Source: Solicoccozyma terricola
Lineage: Eukaryota; Basidiomycota; Tremellomycetes; Filobasidiales; Piskurozymaceae
NCBI GenBank assembly: GCA_001600875.1
Contig: BCLD01000004.1
Location: 446,553 to 510,552 of the forward strand
DNA: 64,000 nucleotides
Reading direction: 5' to 3'
Below are positions 46,995 to 57,540 of the stretch, piece after piece. Positions within the stretch are counted from its first letter, which is position 1, and every line of letters starts with the position of its first letter. The notes beneath the pieces are model-generated. The model was not told the origin of the DNA. It saw only the letters and a program-made list of their open reading frames with translations, and searched no databases. The position numbers were made by a program, and so were the translations under genes.

Positions 46995-49508
46995 ATGCCA
47001 CTCCAAGATGAGTCCAAGGTGCTTGTGCTCTACTCGGGAGGTACCATTGGTATGCTCAGTACCGACATTGGTTACGTTCCAGAGAAGGGCTATCTGACGG
47101 TGAGTCCTTGAAGCAGTTGACCCTCGTATCATACATGGCTTGGAGCATTCGCTGACAGCCCTTGTCGTGAGCAGAGATACTTGCGATCTCAGACCAGGTT
47201 TCATGATCCTTTGGGAGAATCTGTGAGCTAGTCATATAATCACTTCACTACCACTGCCTTTTTCTCCGAGAATCCCCAGCTGAGTCCATCAAGTCTTCCA
47301 GCTATTTTCAAACTCCTCCTCATCCGCCACCTTCCGAGCATGGCATGCTGCGAGTCTCTCCCCCAAGGCATCTCGACCAGGTTCACCGGACAAGGTGGTT
47401 GAAACGAACAGGTTATTGGTACGCACATCAGTCGGTGTCGATGGAGAAGTCAAGGAGAATTGGGAAGAGAGTCTGTTGACTCCGCCGATCGACAAGAATG
47501 GGAGAAGGTTGAGGTACACCATCTGGGAGGTGAGTAAAGGTTGCGCTAACCTTGACTGTGATGCTGCTGATCAGCTGCTTGTGTTCAGTATGAACCACTC
47601 CTAGACTCTTCAAACATGTCAATGGAAGATTGGATCAGGCTGGCAACGGACATTGAGCTCAATTATGCATCCTTCGACGGCTTCATCGTATTGCACGGCA
47701 CAGGTGAGTTCTTAGACACAGCCCTGTATCTCCGCCATCTCATCGTTTGATACTTCATCCCGCAGACACCATGGCCTACACTTCCTCCGCTCTATCCTTC
47801 CTCCTCGAAGATATTGGCAAGACAGTTATAGTGACGGGCGCACAGATTCCTCTCGGTGAACTAAGGAACGACGCAGTGGACAACTTCCTGGGATCATTGA
47901 TCCTTGCTGGAGGCTACGTCATCCCAGAAGTAGGACTGTACTTTGGGCATGTGCTGTATCGAGGGAACAGGACGAGAAAGGTGTCGAGCTTGGAGTTCAA
48001 GGCTTTTCAGAGTCCGAATATGGAACCATTAGGAGTCGGTAGGTGGTACCATAAACTATCCGAAAATGGAAGAGATTCCTGAACATAGTCCTTCAATCTC
48101 GTCAGTCGGTATCAACATAGAAATCGACTGGTCGCTCGTGTTTCGTCCAACACGACTGACAGCGTTTCGAGCTCACAAGAGTGGGTACCCCACTGCTGAT
48201 GCGCATAGCGGTACTTTGTCCGTTCTCACCCAATGGTAATACAGGCATGAACCAGAATGTATCCATCCTTCAGCTTTTTCCCGGCATTCCAGCATCAACA
48301 GTACGCACATTCCTTAGCGCTCCCATGCAGGGAGTCATCCTGGAAACCTTCGGCGCTGGGAACCCACCACAGCGGAAGGACCTGATGGACGCCATCAAAG
48401 AAGCATGCGATCGAGGAGTGGTAGGTTGGACGGTCTCGCTCCGAAACAGCCTACCCATCATGTTGATTGTGCTGCCGTTCCAACAGGTCATCGTCAACAT
48501 CTCTCAGTGTCCACGAGGATCCGTTTCCCCTGTCTGTGGGTCATCGTCATGACCCGCTCTAATGAGATGAGCAGACTCTGATCCAATTTCCGGAAAACAA
48601 CAGATGCGGGTGGAAAGGAACTCGCAGACGCAGGCGTGGTCCCCGGGATAGATATGACGCCCGAGGTACGAGGCCAGCCATACGCTCGCAAAGAACAGAA
48701 CCATCCTGACCCCACAGAACTCCCGGCCACAGTGCGCTCTTACCAAACTGTCCTATCTTCTATCCAAACCAGAGCTTTCCGTTCAACGCGTGCGTCAATT
48801 GATGGCAACTCCACTCCGCGGCGAACTATCCATACCCAACTTGTCCGCCACGGCACCATCAGAAGGGAAAACGGAATCGCTAAACCGATTGTTGTCTCAC
48901 CTCACACAACTGATATCTGGGGGGACGGTCTCGATTGATGCCACTCCGGGATCTCTCGAGTCCACCGCTGCGTGGGCAAGCACGCAACGAGACAGAGCAC
49001 TTGTTGAAAGCGCACTGGCTCCATATCTGTTATCTCTAGCTGCGGCGAAGAACGACAAGGTTGCGATGGAGCAGCTCCTATCCAGGGTGCAAGATCTAGA
49101 TGCAGCGAAGCTTCATACCAGATCTAGTAACACCAATCTTCAGCAAGTCTCAGGCATTGTCAATGCCATTGACCCGGCATCTGGCAGGAATGCGCTCCAC
49201 ACTGCCTGTTTGCTGGGTAGCGACGACTGTGCGCAATCCCTGCTACAAGCTGGTGCTCTGGTGCACCTGCGAGATAATCTTGGACACACTGCGTACGTGC
49301 AGCTCTTCAACGTATTGAAGTCCGGCTGGCTGACCTCTCACGACCTCACAGCTTGTACTATGCTGCTCGGGGTGGACACCGTCCGTGTGTCGAATTGCTT
49401 CGGAATGCAGGCGCTCACCTGGGTGGCTACGATATAACAAACGGCAGAGTCAACCTCATCAACATGTCGGACTCTGAAGGTTTATGGAAACTGGCCAAAG
49501 GAGAGTGA
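46995..49508 (+). CDS. L-asparaginase (type I-like) with C-terminal ankyrin repeats
   Basis: Eleven exons (46995-47099, 47175-47222, 47302-47529, 47589-47703, 47766-48038, 48106-48180, 48245-48420, 48487-48535, 48604-48665, 48733-49292, 49352-49508) give 615 residues. Catalytic motif 1 is VLYSGGTIGM (Thr17). Motif 2 is LHGTDTMAYTSSAL (Thr165-Asp166), followed by VIVTGAQIPLGELRND. Residues about 55-105 form a variable Ser/Pro insert before VVETNRLLVRTS. NISQCPRGSVSP and GVVPGIDMTPECALTKLSYL are typical of the cytosolic asparaginase family shared with animal 60-kDa lysophospholipase-like proteins. Two ankyrin repeats lie near 505-575 (GRNALHTACLLGSDDC, LGHTALYYAARGGH). The enzyme converts asparagine to aspartate plus ammonia. 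Exon 3's acceptor (47301) was chosen because it alone keeps the frame open. Confidence 0.9.
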
Positions 49509-49660
49509 ACGGGTAGACATCTTTTTGGGGCTTGGATTGTAGTAGCGAATTATCATAGCGATCGAGCATGTGACGAACCAATATAATGAGATCGAAAATA
49601 CGAAAAACGGCCCAGCCATGTAGAAAATACCACGGCGAGCCTAAAATAACCTCGAGTTAT

Positions 49661-51448
49661 CTATTCGGGGGAATCTACGTCCATCATGTTCAACCGGAGC
49701 TTCTCCATGAGGTCGTACCCTTGGTCTCGAGGGATGGCAAACCTGCCATTGAACATATCTAGACGCTCAATGAATGCTTGGTCTTGCTCCTTGTCCAAAT
49801 GGAGAGGCTCGTAGTCGATCTTCTTGATGTACTTGCCTTCCTGGCCCTCTTCTTGCACGTACTGGTTGTAGCATCTGAGTCTGAAACTCAAACCTAGAGG
49901 GAAACCCGCGTCAAACCTTATGCCTTTCGAAATGCAGAGTCAAACAAATACTCACTCCTTCCGTCAACAGTTTGAACGCAGACGAACGTAACCTCGAGCC
50001 CACTGCCGCCTTCTTTAGTCTTGATGATGGGCACAGAGAGGTTGGTCAAGTCCTCGTATAGCTTGATCAAGAGAGTGTCCTTTGCAGACTCAGCGGTGCT
50101 GGGAGCAGGAGTAACCGCAGGACCAGTAGCTCGCTTAATTGCGGCCTCCTTGGAGAGACGGATTTCAGCCTGGTAATCCTTCTGGAGGGTGGCGACTGTA
50201 GATGAAGGGGCAGTTAGTTCTTGTACAATCGCATGATATGTGTGGCAAATCTTCCACTTACGCTGCTCGTCCTTGGTAACCATTTCCTTGCTCATTTGAG
50301 CGATTTGGTCTCGCATGGTTCGCAATTCCTTTGCAGCTGCTGCCTTGACCTTCTCTATGGTGTCATTGGTGGGTGCAGCCGCAGAAGCCGGTGCAGACAC
50401 TTGTAATGATGGAGCAGGAGCCGCTGCCCGACGTTCAGCATCCTTCACCTTGACTTGAAGTTTCTCGTTGGTAGTACTGAGAGTAGCGATCAGTTCGTTC
50501 TGGGCTGCAGCGTAGAGGGAGGTGGGTCATCAATGACAATCGACGACGGATCACCCCGATGGGCTCTGAACCTACCCTTAGCTCTAGCTTCTGCCTTTTC
50601 CTTGTACTTTCCAAACGCTATCTCTTCATCATTAGCATTGACTGTAGACAACTTTTCAAATTGTCTAGCAAAGTTGTCTCGCTCCTCCTGAGTCCGCTTG
50701 AGGCTAGATTTGGCCTGTAGATCGGTCGAAGCGATCACGTCCTCAGTATCTGCTGCTGTTGGAAATGCAAACTCTTCAAGCTCACCGCTAACAACTGACG
50801 CTCCAAATCAGCAACCTTCCTCCCCAGCTCTTCGGACACGCCTTCATACTCCTCTTCGTCCTCCTGGATGGCCACCTTCTTCCCGCCAACGGCCTTGCTT
50901 ATTCTACCCTTCGCAGTAAAATCATCCCTCTCAACCTCGTCGATGTCCACCATATCATTCTCAAATTCATCAGCCTCTTCGGCGTCACGATCTCCGGACT
51001 TTGCTTTGGAGGCTGATGCTGCGCGAGAGTGGGAAGGTGGAATGGACTTGGGGGGTTTGAAGGAGGATTTAGCGGGAGCGGCAGTTACTTTCGAGGTCTT
51101 TATTGGAGGCTTGTTGGACTTTAGTGTCTGCGAAGAGGAGAGAGGACGGCTCTTGGAAGCTGTAGAATGTCATTCAACATATCAGCTTTTCTGAATCAAC
51201 GCGTTACCACAAATGTCAAAGCTCACCGGTATTAATCGGTCCATCCGACATCTCATCGTCAAGGGGATCGACATCGTCCATGGTAACATCGGGAGCGCCG
51301 TCTATCATGTTTGCATGTTTGCTGGGTGGGGCGTTCTCCTTGCCGGCCTGGGGAGAAGGAATGTACGCGTTCAGGACATCTATCAGCTTGAGAATGATCG
51401 GCTCTTCCCCGAGAACCGCACCTTCTTGGCCGACACTTTAGTACTCAT
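49661..51448 (-). CDS. CSM1: Monopolin-type chromosome segregation protein Csm1/Pcs1
   Basis: Exons 51448-51422, 51347-51227, 51159-50786, 50714-50576, 50504-50262, 50195-49956 and 49893-49661 give 458 residues. After an acidic/basic disordered N-terminus (about 1-135) there is a long coiled coil (about 140-325; DLERQLLAAKSSLKRTQEER, KAAAAKELRTMRDQIAQMSK). The C-terminal globular Csm1/Pcs1 domain runs from about 345 (LIKLYEDLTNLSVPIIK, VTFVCVQTVDGRSL, FRLRCYNQYVQEEG, MEKLRLNMM). Csm1/Pcs1 dimers crosslink kinetochore parts and also act at the nucleolus in rDNA cohibition. The first coding exon (27 nt, MSTKVSAKK) uses the uncommon donor GTGCGG, so the start is less sure than the rest. The next in-frame ATG is in exon 2 at 51308. 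Confidence 0.85.
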
Positions 51449-51713
51449 TGACGTGCTGGCTGCCGAGGTGCATGCACGATGACAGTGAGGGTGAAGAGAG
51501 GTAATGTCGACGACGATGGTCTTTGCTGGTCCATTGCTGCTGAATGCTTTGTTTACACTCCCCGAACTGAATCTGTCACGTGACGGAAAACGGGTTTTGC
51601 CACTCATTCAGTCGTAAATGAATGTATGATATAATCTATCTCTATGACATGCTGTGTGCTACCTGAGCTGTGGCTATAGTGTCCATGAATATGTGGGCCT
51701 GAGGTGCTTATTA

Positions 51714-53889
51714 TCATGCGAGTACTGCCAAGAGCGTGGCGATTGCGACCATTAACCCAGTAATGCAAGCCGCTCCATTGACAGCACGACATCCTGACGA
51801 CTTGCTTGCGCTGGCATTAGCTGTCGAAGCAGTACCCGTCGAGCTAGCTACCATCGAGGTTGGCATGGATGTCGTCAAACCCGACGGTGACGAAGCTGCC
51901 GAGGCAGCAGCGAAGATCTGACGTGGCTTAGAAGTACCGTTCGCGATTGGGACCGCAGTCGTTGCAAAGTCAGGGATGTTTTGGTCCCCAGATATAGGAT
52001 CCCAGATGTTTAGGCAGTCCGTGGCACCTTCGGTGAAGGTGTACCTGCACGAAGGAGTGGCCTTAGCTGCCCTGATTGCATTCGCAAAGATCGAACGAGG
52101 CGGACTTACAATACCTCGGTAGGATCGACGGGAATCCATTCTTGAGCGACAGCATTTTCGTAAGACCAAGTTGGTGCACTATTTGAAACACCGAAGATTT
52201 AATTCAAGGGTCACGTTCGTGACGAGCACTGGAACTTACAGTTCGGTTTTCCAATTCCTGCGTACCCAAATTATCCCACAGTGATCAGCGAAAACTACCT
52301 GCTTCGACCGACTGATCATCACTCACCAGAAGATCCAACCGGCAGTAAGCTCAAATACGTTTCTTTGCGCCTCCCAGAACTCCCTCTGGAAAGAATTGCT
52401 ACGACTCATCCCTGTGATCACGTCGTTCATAGTGAGACCGACACATGACTTGTAGTCGACACAGTACGTCTGAGTGCCAAGGGAGAACTCTCCGACCATC
52501 TGCAAAAATGCCGGTGATATCGATCAGCCTGGCTCTTGACGCTGTTAGCTGCGTCGAGGGAATACTCACCGTCGGCAATTTCTTCTGTGATGCTACCAAG
52601 CTAGACTGTTGAGCGCAAGTCGACTGCAGGTGTTCCACATCGCTCAAATTGGGATAATCGTTGAAAGCTTGATAAAGATGGGTATCAATCCCATAATTTG
52701 TCCAATCTCCAGCGTAGTTTGTGAAGAAGAAATCCCAATTGCTGAGGGGTTGGAAACAATCGTGAATGATTATCATAGATTCGTTGTTACCTGAGACGAT
52801 GTGTTCGTTGGATCTGACGACGGAGTAACCGGAAACGAGGTAGGCGGCGAGAGCGTCCCATGTCATACCGCCGGAATTATAGGCTTGGATGTATGGCTCA
52901 TTCAACAGTTCATATCTGTTCGGCCGGACGTCATCAGATGATAACCTTCAAAAAGGATCCGGGGCATATCCTCTCGATCTCTCTCGTCAACTCACGCCTT
53001 GACGACTCCATTGAATTTCTCTTGAGATGCAAATGCAACCATTTGACCCAGAGCATCGAGTGTCCTATCAACCGTTGTAGTGTTCCACCCGAATTCAACG
53101 TTGCCTTTCCGTCCCGAGTTGTCTCTGTAAAAAAAAAATCAAGGTGCGGAGCTTCAGATACTCCGATAAAGACGCAAAAGCTGTCTTGCAAGGACCCCCT
53201 TGGAACTCACTGTCCCGACTGCGACCCTACTGCGCCATGCATATCCATGATCACATCCATCCCATACATACTACTCCAGAACAACGCTTGCTCCAAGTAC
53301 TCCAACTGCGGCGCTGTACCATCTTGATCAGTGTCACCATATCCAACAAAGGGCTCATCGCTAGTCTTGTTCCACATCCAATATCCAACTGGTATTCGAA
53401 CTGTGTTCAAGCCGTAGTCTGCCATTCGCTTGAAATCATCTTCGACGATCCAGGATGACCAATGGGAACGGAGACGGGGTATCGATTCGTTTCGGGGGAG
53501 AAGGTAGGTGTAGGTCCATTCGTCCGGGACTTGGTATTGGTCAAGTGGAGAAACGGAGAACAGAGAGGGTTGCTGGAGGTATCGAGAATTTGATAAAAAA
53601 CTCGTACGAGAACCAACACGCAGAATCTCGCACTCACCATCCAATTCTCCAACACGAACCAACCGCCTAACAAGACGAGTAACAGGCATTGGGTGAGCTA
53701 ATAATTCCCATCACCCACCTTAGCTGTGCACTCTCACTCACCCAAATTCACACCCCGAATCTTATCACCAGCTACACTTCCGGCTGGGGAGTCGCTTCCA
53801 GGGGCGGTGTACCATGATGACAGAGCCAGAGTTGATGATAGGGTAGAGAAGGCAAGAGCTAATCCGGCAAGGGATCGGATGGTAGACAT
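51714..53889 (-). CDS. Secreted/GPI-like exo-beta-1,3-glucanase, glycoside hydrolase family 5
   Basis: Nine exons (53889-53742, 53666-53638, 53572-53211, 53124-52996, 52915-52570, 52499-52327, 52257-52240, 52178-52110, 52044-51714) give 534 residues. A signal peptide covers about 1-22, then GVNLGGWFVLENWM, the standard N-terminus of Exg1-type GH5. LNTVRIPVGYWMW and MDMHGAVGSQ follow. The acid/base Glu is in YELLNEPY (229) and the nucleophile in MVGEFSLG (342). TAGWIFWNWKTE precedes the C-terminal part. The last 90 residues are Ser/Thr/Ala-rich and end in a hydrophobic segment, as in GPI-anchor signals. Exo-1,3-glucanases trim wall beta-glucan. Exon 7 is 18 nt. The enzyme is probably wall- or membrane-attached rather than freely secreted. 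Confidence 0.92.
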
Positions 53890-54854
53890 TCTCTGTCTCC
53901 GATTGAGGGATATGAACCCCTTTGGAATATAAGAACGAAGGTGTTGCGGTCCTCAGAGACTCGCTGGCTGGGAAGATCTAAGAACCGATGTTGTAAGGGT
54001 GTCTCTCGAATCAAGGCTCGCCACCAGGCTATACGTCCCGAATGAACCACGGATAATAATCGAGTTGTATATGTGAGCTAGTAGATGACGGGTGGGTGCC
54101 TTTGAGCTGCCAGAGAAAAGTTGCCGTTCGATGGGAATGCCAAGTCTACCAAAGGACCGATTGATTAGTTGCTTAGTTTATTTGTAAAGACAGTGTCGTG
54201 ATCCCAGCTTGCTTTTTTGCTGTCTTGGATCGATTGAAATAATATCCAGTGAGTGGCGTCGTTGTTCGTGGCAATTTACCAGGTGGCGCCGCGCGTTAGT
54301 CGACAAGGTTTCGAAGGGTAAATCGGACAGAGCTTCTATCGCCTGAAGGTCCAGCTTCAAGACCAGCTGCTGTTGTTGTGGAGACGAAGGGTGGTTCCCT
54401 TTCCCTGCCGCTGTAGAGTTGAAGTGGTATGTATCTATCGAAATGGAAATTTATGTATCCCTCCCCTCAATCAACTCCTAGGGTGTGCCGTGCCCGACGC
54501 GTTCCACTGCGGTCCCCATTCACGCTGAGGCCAGGTTTGGATCTCTTGGAGTGCAGGATGCCCCAGGCGCTGGCTCGGGCTGGCTGGGGCTGGCCGGGCC
54601 ATGTGGGACATTGGAAGCTTGGCTCAAGCAGACGGCCAGCCAAATCTGGCCAACCTTGCAACCTGCTCACACTGCTGCAGACAAGAGATCGAAAGAGGGG
54701 GGAGTGATCGGCTTCAGGAACAACATCCGAGCGGAGGAAATAGTCGGATTCCGCGGTGCAGCGATCGACTTCTGGGCAGAACAGCAGCAGCAACTTTGTC
54801 ACTTGTTTGATTCTCGGTCCAGTGCATGACCTTACTGCTCACCTGCCCAGTAAC
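53890..54854. promoter_or_regulatory. Divergent promoter region between the GH5 gene and MDM12
   Basis: About 960 bp between two divergent starts. It contains a GGCTGGGG/GGCCGGGCC-rich block (54566-54600). ORFs around 54430-54830 are made of this block and show no motif. No TATA is obvious. Confidence 0.45.
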
Positions 54855-56522
54855 ATGTCTCTCGACATAGACTGGTCCCTACTTGCATCTTCGTACTCCC
54901 ACTCTCCTTCTGCATCAGCACCAACCACTCCCGGACCCTCCACATCCTCCAACCCCAACGCTGCGACAGCATCCTCACTCGCCGCCTCATTCGTCTCCGT
55001 CCTCAACAAGCACCTCGGCGCAGCCTCCCGTCCGTCTTTCCTCGGTCCAGTCGTAGTCACAGAATTTGACTTTGGTGATGTAGGACCAGACGTCGAGATC
55101 AAAGATGTGGGAGATATATGGCAAGCGTTTGAAGATGATGAGAGTGAGGAGGATGAAGACGAGGAATTCCTCAACGGCGGTCAGGAGGAATGGGGCGATG
55201 GAGATGGTCATCTTGAGGATTGGGACGATTCTTCATACGCCAAATACGATCGTCGTCGTCGTAGACAATCGGCAGCAATGTCAGCAGCAAAACCACGTCG
55301 AAATGGCAAAGGCGTACAGGATGAACATCTCGGCGGAGAAGATTGGTCATATGTCAACAGAAAGGCAGCAAAAGCGGCTTCAACGATAGGCGATAGACTC
55401 GCCCGTGATCGTTTAGAACATCGACGCTTTAGGGACGAGTTATCGATGGATCCATCTCACGTTGCACGGAGAAACGGAGATGACGAGGATGAACACGATC
55501 ATGAACACGACCATGATGATTCGGCGAGTGTCAGCGTGTTGAGTGGGATTATGACTCCTCGAACGAGTCTGCACTTTGGAGGCGCAGCCATCGGTATAGG
55601 TTTGGGAGCGGGATTGGGAGTGAATTTGGTCGGGTCAGGGAGCGTAGGCAGTGGAATGATAAGGGGTTTAAGAGAGGCGTCCATTCCTAGTCAACAACAT
55701 ATGATGGGACGACAACGACAGCGAACCACAGGTGACGGCGGTATTCGAGGTGTAAAAAATATGCGACCTTTACCACCTCGAATACCAGCTAGACAGGACC
55801 ACGAGTACCTCGATCGAGATCCTCGTGCAGAACATCGTCAATCTCATACTCCGGATCTCCTCTCTCCTTCTGCGCAATCTGCACCGCTTCCATCCGAACC
55901 CTCATCCCCACATGGACCATCATCATCTCCATTACCATCCCTTCAACTCCTTCTACATCTTTCACACTCGCCGAACATCCACCTCACGCTCCTCACCTCG
56001 CTGCAAATCAATTACCCATCAACATCATTCATGTCCCTCCCTCTCAAGATCAGCATCACCGGTCTCACACTCAACGCCGACATCATCGTCGCCTTTGACG
56101 GTGGCAAGAAGCGAGTCCACTTATGCTTGATCGATGAATTCGATCCATACACTCCTAGCCCTGCATTGAGCCGAAGTCATTCAACGGTTTTGAGCACGGG
56201 AGCAAGCGTACCTGTCACTCCGGACTCGGCGAAGATTGGTGGCTTCACTGAGCTTCGACCACTATCAACGCTCGAACACCAACCTACCGCCTCCACACCA
56301 AGACCCGTGTCTATCGTTTCATCCTCCTCTCTTCCTTCCGAGCCACCTAAACCGATCGGCCAACGTCTCCTCCCATCTCTTCAGATCGAGAGTGAGATCG
56401 GCCACGCAGACGCTCACGTCTTACGAAACGTCGGCAAAGTGGAAAAGTTCATCACGGACGTTGTGAGGAAAACATTGGTCGATGAGTTGGTGTTCCCAAA
56501 CTATCACACGATTGCGTTGTAA
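54855..56522 (+). CDS. MDM12: ERMES subunit Mdm12
   Basis: One exon codes 555 residues, starting at the ATG at 54855 because MSLDIDWSLL is the canonical Mdm12 N-terminus; the open frame extends further upstream. The SMP lipid-transfer domain is split by long insertions. The first block is FLGPVVVTEFDFGDVGPDVE, then an acidic insert. The later blocks are LLHLSHSPNIHLTLLTSLQI, ISITGLTLNADIIVAFDGGK and SEIGHADAHVLRNVGKVEKF, ending DELVFPNYHTIAL. Yeast Mdm12 is about 270 residues, so roughly 280 residues here are extra, mostly disordered and Gly/Ser/Asp-rich. Mdm12 bridges Mmm1 (ER) and Mdm10 (mitochondria) and carries phospholipids between them. Confidence 0.93.
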   Translation: MSLDIDWSLLASSYSHSPSASAPTTPGPSTSSNPNAATASSLAASFVSVLNKHLGAASRPSFLGPVVVTEFDFGDVGPDVEIKDVGDIWQAFEDDESEEDEDEEFLNGGQEEWGDGDGHLEDWDDSSYAKYDRRRRRQSAAMSAAKPRRNGKGVQDEHLGGEDWSYVNRKAAKAASTIGDRLARDRLEHRRFRDELSMDPSHVARRNGDDEDEHDHEHDHDDSASVSVLSGIMTPRTSLHFGGAAIGIGLGAGLGVNLVGSGSVGSGMIRGLREASIPSQQHMMGRQRQRTTGDGGIRGVKNMRPLPPRIPARQDHEYLDRDPRAEHRQSHTPDLLSPSAQSAPLPSEPSSPHGPSSSPLPSLQLLLHLSHSPNIHLTLLTSLQINYPSTSFMSLPLKISITGLTLNADIIVAFDGGKKRVHLCLIDEFDPYTPSPALSRSHSTVLSTGASVPVTPDSAKIGGFTELRPLSTLEHQPTASTPRPVSIVSSSSLPSEPPKPIGQRLLPSLQIESEIGHADAHVLRNVGKVEKFITDVVRKTLVDELVFPNYHTIAL

Positions 56523-56650
56523 AGGTAGAATACAAGGTAGTGTGACACGACATTTATGATGATGATTTATAATGATTGCAACGTAAATATCACCAAGGTG
56601 GTGATGGTCATGAAACGTCTCTTCGGGAGTCACTATCGAATACCCTCCGA

Positions 56651-57403
56651 TCACTCGTCCACCGTTTCCTCTTGCTCTTCTGAATTATCTCGGTCCTCTA
56701 CCTCGCCATCTAGATCTTCAGCAACAGCTTCCACTTCCGCTTCAACGCCGCCAAGCCCTTCTGGAGATTCACCTTGATCTTCCTGACGATGTTCTTGCTC
56801 AGGTGCGTCGGAAGGAGTTGGTGACTAGGAAAAATGGGAATTTTAGCATGGATCATTGTTGGATATACCCTTCCAAGGCGCGCTTACGGGCGGGTAGTCT
56901 TGCTCTGTCTGCGTCTGACGACGTCCTGGCGGTAGAAGGAAAGCGTGACCAAACGTACGTACACCCATCTGCAATATTCGTCCAATATCTCGTCAGCCCA
57001 ATCCTGCACGGCCTTGAAACAACAATTCACTCGCCTCGGCATGATACACCGCCTCCTCCTGATCGCTCAACTCCTCCGACTCTCTCGTCAATTGAGTTCC
57101 GGCTTGTCTCTCCCCTAGTAAGATCCTCCTCGTCCTCGCTCTCGTCACCGCCTGGCCATTCGTATGTGCGTTATGCTGGTTATCACGTCTTGCGCCGTTG
57201 AGCGCACCGTTCGTCGAGCTCTCTGGAAAGTTATTGTTTTGATCTGACCCACGTCGAGCCGGACGACGACGATTCGTGCTGTTTGATCGCGGCCGACGGG
57301 CGGTTGAGCTGGATGGGACAGAGGCTATCTCATGAGAGTATGCGGAGGTGAACGAGAAGGTGGTGGAAGGTATGAGATCGGGAAAGACTGGCATGGAATT
57401 CAT
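56651..57403 (-). CDS. APC15: Anaphase-promoting complex subunit 15 (Apc15/Mnd2 family)
   Basis: Exons 57403-57050, 56968-56888 and 56824-56651 give 202 residues. The N-terminus has MPVFPDLIPSTTFSF, which parallels the Apc15 start FP.L.P....LWF. The mid-region VRTFGHAFLLPPGRRQT fits the family block of the (N)IR.FG..WI.PPG...T type. The C-terminal 60 residues are strongly acidic, as in Apc15. Apc15 sits on the APC/C platform and promotes Cdc20 turnover and checkpoint release. The first intron uses donor GTGTAT (57049-56969, 81 nt). The alternative GTGAAT donor gives either a wrong frame or a 42-nt intron. The call rests on motif recall without a search, so it is good but not certain. Confidence 0.7.
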
Positions 57404-57540
57404 GGTGGATGGTGCTGTTGAACTGGGGTGGGGGTTGTTTGAACTGGGAAATCCGGTTAGTCGCTCCTTGCTCAGGGGTTTGGCACGTGATCATTATATT
57501 ATTATCGCCACCCACTTATTCTTACAACATCACTACCTCC

